The notes below the pieces were generated by a model. It had not been told where the DNA came from, did no database searches, and saw only the letters and a list, made by a program, of their open reading frames with translations. Positions 34,179-37,490 of a stretch of 37,490 nt of DNA are shown one piece after another. The position numbers and the translations under genes were made by a program. The DNA comes from Spirochaetota bacterium (GTDB lineage: Bacteria; Spirochaetota; UBA4802; UB4802): NCBI GenBank assembly GCA_040756435.1, contig JBFLZD010000036.1, forward strand, positions 1 to 37,490, in the 5' to 3' direction. The stretch's first letter is position 1, and each line of letters begins with the position of its first letter.

Positions 34179-34667
34179 ATGGATTTTGAAACCACTACCT
34201 GTATTTCGCTTCCCCATTTAGCTATCCTTGGTGAATATGCACACACGTTAGATGTGCCACTGACAACACTTATTGTGTACATGGTCATGTATGCGGCAAA
34301 GAAAGAAAAGAAGACGTATGTAGCATTTAAACGTATAGCTTACCGCAAACGCAGTACAGGCAATCCCTGGAAACGGGTACATCTGGTGCTATATCAGTCG
34401 GAGTATGAGTTTTTCTTAGATGTTAAGAAGTTATGGAAGATGTCGCTTGCCAATATCATTGCATTTTGTGTGGATAATGTTCTGGAAGAATTTTTTTTGT
34501 ATTTCAAAGAGCGATTAAAAGAAATAAATACCGATAACTATCCTAATAATTTACCCAGTTATTATGAAAATAGGTCGTATACCTTTGATTTTCACCGTGA
34601 AAACGGCATACATTGCCTTAAATTCTACTGGGGACCACCACCAGAAGTATTGCGGAAACATTTATAA
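34179..34667 (+). CDS. small unknown protein, weakly DUF1564-like
   Basis: A 162-residue soluble, basic protein. The middle (YVAFKRIAYRKRSTGNPWKR followed by VHLVLYQSEYEFFLDVKKLW and MSLANIIAFCVDNVLEE) has the order 'basic stretch, WKR.H, E-rich helix, S...I...L' that loosely recalls DUF1564, a Leptospira family of unknown, possibly DNA-binding, function. The match is weak. The C-terminus ends with a distinctive IHCLKFYWGPPPEVL. The start is fixed by GGGAGG 7 bases before the ATG at 34179; an in-frame ATG at 34134 has no site. A broken copy of its 3' end lies at 6945-7090. Confidence 0.65.
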   Translation: MDFETTTCISLPHLAILGEYAHTLDVPLTTLIVYMVMYAAKKEKKTYVAFKRIAYRKRSTGNPWKRVHLVLYQSEYEFFLDVKKLWKMSLANIIAFCVDNVLEEFFLYFKERLKEINTDNYPNNLPSYYENRSYTFDFHRENGIHCLKFYWGPPPEVLRKHL

Positions 34668-34759
34668 GCAATATTCTCCTAATTTAGATTATACGATTAT
34701 CATAAAAGATAATAACAGCAATTTTTGCTGAAATGATGGTATTGTTACTATAAAAAATA

Positions 34760-34805
34760 AAAACCGCTCTGTTATCGTATTGATTTTAAGAAACAAAGCG
34801 GTTTT
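34760..34805. terminator. bidirectional terminator hairpin
   Basis: Arms AAAACCGCTCTGTT (34760-34773) and AACAAAGCGGTTTT (34792-34805) pair over 14 bases with one mismatch. A- and T-rich flanks are on both sides. It lies between the convergent DUF1564-like and DUF2279 genes and could end transcripts from both. Confidence 0.7.
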
Positions 34806-34831
34806 ACTCATTCACTATAATTTTAAGAAAA

Positions 34832-35740
34832 TTATATTTTGTCTTCTACAAAATATCCTGCTGGTATATGGTAGTATTTAAATGGCTGTTGTAGAATGCG
34901 GCTTGCCTTAGAATCAGGATTATCAAAGAAATCTTTTACTACTTCCATAAAATTTAAAGAGATGCCATAATACATGCTTCTATACGGTTCTGCAGTTGTT
35001 TCATCCCATCGTACATAGTTACGTGTAAAATAGCCAATATCTAACTGTATATAGCGCATGAAGTTTGGTAATTTTATTCCTAAGTTTTGCAGACCTGCCA
35101 GCCTGAAATTAAAAACATATTTTGCTCCACTATAATCGCTTGACATATGCAATGGATTTTTACCCCAGCGGTCAAAATAACTTTCAGTGGGCCAATATTG
35201 CCAGCTAAAACCAATGAGCGAGTCCAGTGTTGGGGAGTATTCCAGTAGTATCCCCAATCCAATACCAAGCATATCGGCAACAACATCTTCATAGGAAAAG
35301 CCGTATTTGCCAGTAAATGCATCACCTACTTCAATACCAACACCTAAAAATGTAGCGGTTGCAATGGAATAAATCCATTTTGTATTTCTGCCATTTTCTG
35401 ACCAATCATAGTAATTATGAAAGATCCTGAACGCTAAGTAATGAGCCCAACCGTGTCCAATTTTATCAGCACCCCCGGAATCAGTATTCTGCCCAAAAAA
35501 GCCCTCATGAGCCCATCGCCAATTGCTTTGTTCACCCCAGTCCCATGTTTCCATTCCGTATAATATTGTAATTGTAGGTACTGCCACAAACATTGCCAGC
35601 GTTGGTATGGTAGGCCAGTTGCTTTCATTCTGAACAGGTGCAGGGTTTCCAGTTGTTTCCTGCGCATAGAGTACCATAGGAAATAATACCATAATGGTGA
35701 AAATTAGAGTGAGTGGTTTTAACAACGTGTTGCTTTTCAT
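34832..35740 (-). CDS. DUF2279 (YfiM-like) exported protein
   Basis: A 302-residue protein with a signal peptide (residues 1-26, cleavage likely after VLYA). The core has the DUF2279 pattern: DKIGHGWAHYLAFRIF, then GVGIEVGDAFTGKYGFSYED and a D..AD..G..LG stretch. Family members are periplasmic or outer-membrane-associated proteins of unknown function. The C-terminal third (strands such as KYVFNFRLAGL and IQLDIGYFTRNYVRWD) is aromatic and alternating, resembling an outer-membrane beta structure. GAGGG precedes the ATG. It is monocistronic. Confidence 0.8.
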   Translation of the reverse strand: MKSNTLLKPLTLIFTIMVLFPMVLYAQETTGNPAPVQNESNWPTIPTLAMFVAVPTITILYGMETWDWGEQSNWRWAHEGFFGQNTDSGGADKIGHGWAHYLAFRIFHNYYDWSENGRNTKWIYSIATATFLGVGIEVGDAFTGKYGFSYEDVVADMLGIGLGILLEYSPTLDSLIGFSWQYWPTESYFDRWGKNPLHMSSDYSGAKYVFNFRLAGLQNLGIKLPNFMRYIQLDIGYFTRNYVRWDETTAEPYRSMYYGISLNFMEVVKDFFDNPDSKASRILQQPFKYYHIPAGYFVEDKI

Positions 35741-36018
35741 AATAATGCCCTCAATAGACGTTTATCTTTATTATTCTGCAGGTGCTATCAGCATTCAGTA
35801 ACAATTAAAATAAATCAGAATATTAAAAAAGGACACAAAAGGGCAAAATCAAATATGTCAATAAATTTTAGTAAAATAAATATAAAAAATATATTAAATA
35901 GTATTGTGTGTTACACAAATCAAATGTTAGTTCATAGGATTTTTTGTTGTAATTTTTTATAAGGGCTATATTACAATACAATAACTATCAACAATAACTA
36001 TCACGTAAAGTAGGTGCC

Positions 36019-36402
36019 ATGACAGATTATTCAAAAGCCAAAGATGCAATAATTGAAAAAGTTGAAGGGTATGTCTTTGATACAATACCAGCACGTGGCC
36101 ATTGTCCGGTAGTTCAGTGGGAATATCCTGAGTTTCAAAGTTTGTGCCCGGTGTCTGGCAGGCATGATCAGGGTACATTGAAAGTTATTTATGAGCCAAA
36201 AAATCTTCTATTAGAAAGCAAATCAGTACGCGATTATATGAGTGCGTGGCGAAATAAATCAATATGGCAGGAATACGTTACTGATGTCATTGCGCAGGAT
36301 CTGTACAATGCCATCAAGCCAAAGTGGCTTACAGTAGAAATTCAGTGGGCGCCACGAGGTGGAATATTTGCCACTACCACATCTGTAAAAGGTAAAAAGT
36401 AA
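36019..36402 (+). CDS. queF: QueF-like preQ0 reductase with altered active-site His
   Basis: A 127-residue T-fold protein of the short QueF (YkvM-type) group, which reduces 7-cyano-7-deazaguanine to preQ1 for queuosine synthesis. The catalytic Cys43 (SLCPVSGRHD) and Asp50 are in place, as is the QueF motif LLESKSVRDYMSAWRN (63-79). However, the highly conserved FHE triad is WQE (83-85), so the active-site His is Gln. It may be a divergent but active enzyme or a paralogue with another T-fold function. It shares an operon with the ROK kinase, 12 bp downstream. No preQ1 riboswitch was recognised upstream. Confidence 0.8.
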   Translation: MTDYSKAKDAIIEKVEGYVFDTIPARGHCPVVQWEYPEFQSLCPVSGRHDQGTLKVIYEPKNLLLESKSVRDYMSAWRNKSIWQEYVTDVIAQDLYNAIKPKWLTVEIQWAPRGGIFATTTSVKGKK

Positions 36403-36414
36403 ATAAAGGGCACT

Positions 36415-37407
36415 ATGATAGCTGAATATATAGCAGGTGTTGATATTGGTGGAACTAAAATTATTACAACTATCGCCAATGCTACTGGTATAAAAGCACG
36501 GGTTTACCAGCACACACAATTGCAGGGGGATAACCTCGTTATTCCAAAACAGGCATATATGTTGATACAAAAAACAGCAGAATATGCTGGCATTCATTAT
36601 GAAGACATTAAAAGAGTGGGGATAAGCACCTGCAGCCCTTTTGAAAGAAAAGGAATGTATAAAGAGATAGTTGCCCCAAATCTTTGCGGAGGATTAACAG
36701 GGAGTTGTCGTTTACCCAATTCATGGCAGTCCATACCACTTGAAGAATTTTTCAATCAATTATATCCTGAGGTTATAGTAGAAAATGACTGTGTGGCAGC
36801 AGTCGTTGCCGAGAAACTTTTTGGCGCTGGAAAATTTCATGATAATCTTGTGTATGTTACCTGGAGTACCGGTATTGGTGCCGGTGCCTATGTTGACGGC
36901 AGGCTAATTCGTGGTAAAAATGGTAATGCACCACACTTTGGTCATATATTTATTGCTGATGATGGCCCTCAATGTGGTTGTGGTAACTACGGGGATTTAG
37001 AGGCGATAGCATCCGGAACAGCAATTGCCCGTGATTATGGAGTCAATTCTGCAAAGGAAGTCTTTGACAACTATCGTGCTGGCGATGAAAAAGCTATGCA
37101 GATAGTACACCGGGCTGCAAAGAATTTTGCGCGGGGACTGGCTTCGCTCAATGCATTATTTGATACCGAATATATTGTATTAGGCGGTAGCGTTATGAAT
37201 GACAGCGATATTCTGCTGCCGATTATACGGGAGGAGTTCTATAAGTCATTTCCGGTGTTATCAAAAAACGTTATCATAGAAAAAAGCACATTATTTGAAT
37301 ATATTGCTGACATATCAGCACTATCACTTGTCATGCCTGCGTCATGGATAGAATCCTGGAGAACATATACGCCGTGGATGCATGCTCCAGAGCTTATCAA
37401 ACTATAA
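36415..37407 (+). CDS. ROK-family sugar kinase-like protein
   Basis: A 330-residue protein of the ROK group (glucokinase and N-acetylmannosamine kinase-like). The phosphate-binding DIGGTK is at residues 10-15; ENDCVAAVVAEKLFGAG carries the catalytic Asp. The STGIGAGAYVDGRLIRG segment follows. The zinc region reads HFGHIFIADDGPQCGCGNYG then DLEAIASG: the usual 'GE.GH' Glu is His and the third zinc Cys (GC.E) is Asp, so zinc binding is probably weakened. Substrate unknown; no DNA-binding domain is present, so it is a kinase rather than a repressor. AAAGGG lies before the ATG. Confidence 0.88.
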   Translation: MIAEYIAGVDIGGTKIITTIANATGIKARVYQHTQLQGDNLVIPKQAYMLIQKTAEYAGIHYEDIKRVGISTCSPFERKGMYKEIVAPNLCGGLTGSCRLPNSWQSIPLEEFFNQLYPEVIVENDCVAAVVAEKLFGAGKFHDNLVYVTWSTGIGAGAYVDGRLIRGKNGNAPHFGHIFIADDGPQCGCGNYGDLEAIASGTAIARDYGVNSAKEVFDNYRAGDEKAMQIVHRAAKNFARGLASLNALFDTEYIVLGGSVMNDSDILLPIIREEFYKSFPVLSKNVIIEKSTLFEYIADISALSLVMPASWIESWRTYTPWMHAPELIKL

Positions 37408-37490
37408 CAATAAAAATAATTACAATTCACTAATTATTCCTAAATATGGAAATTTGAATAAAATATTAAATATGTACATCCCCGCCGCCT

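Noticed and set aside
35741-36018. preQ1 riboswitch upstream of the queF-like gene
   Set aside because: I looked for the short preQ1 stem and A-rich tail and did not find a convincing match.

Overview
The window is AT-rich, gene-dense DNA from an anaerobic Gram-negative-type bacterium. A Spirochaetota lineage (Leptospira-like) is my best guess, not a certainty. It rests on the six-helix chemotaxis receptor without a periplasmic sensor, the lipoprotein, the cNMP-binding/GGDEF pair and a small protein vaguely like DUF1564. An aldehyde:ferredoxin oxidoreductase, Fe-dependent alcohol dehydrogenase and CoA-thioester chemistry point to anaerobic metabolism. No rRNA, tRNA or CRISPR array was seen.

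Layout. 1-270: 5' end of an IS1182-like transposase gene, cut by the window edge. 406-5624: a minus-strand operon of an XRE/cupin regulator, two thiolase-fold proteins, two DUF35 Zn-ribbon/OB-fold proteins and an acyl-CoA dehydrogenase. 5625-7460: a MITE-like palindromic element, a TauE/SafE permease and gene remnants. 7463-12549: a hendecad-repeat coiled-coil protein, an esterase, an AzgA-type purine permease, a nitroreductase, a nucleoside deoxyribosyltransferase and an unknown membrane-anchored protein. 12551-15003: two overlapping cNMP-binding/GGDEF genes, one apparently inactive, and a DUF2934 protein. 15439-18766: promoter, nadK, recN and a metallopeptidase. 18763-21588: acylphosphatase, nadB and tatD. 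21589-22466: a second composite MITE-like element.

22857-26436 is the most interesting region. Behind a good promoter lie an ArsM-like methyltransferase, a previously easy-to-miss 30-residue Cys-containing peptide gene, a hairpin, a radical SAM/SPASM peptide-maturase-like gene and a thioredoxin-thioredoxin reductase fusion. This is the layout of a RiPP (ribosomally made, modified peptide) operon, here combined with arsenic-type methyl transfer and a dedicated thiol-redox module. I infer that the peptide cysteines are modified by the radical SAM enzyme, with the fusion protein supplying reducing power.

26868-33804: a chemotaxis receptor with a small inverted-repeat element at its 5' side, then an aldehyde/alcohol operon (AOR, degenerate Fe-ADH paralogue, SCP2-like protein, intact Fe-ADH) behind a clear promoter. 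34179-37407: the DUF1564-like protein, a DUF2279 protein, a QueF-like reductase and a ROK-family kinase.

Two signals run across the whole window. The octamer AACTATCG (either strand) occurs 17 times where about one or two are expected. A family of short elements shares IS-like termini with the truncated IS at the left edge.
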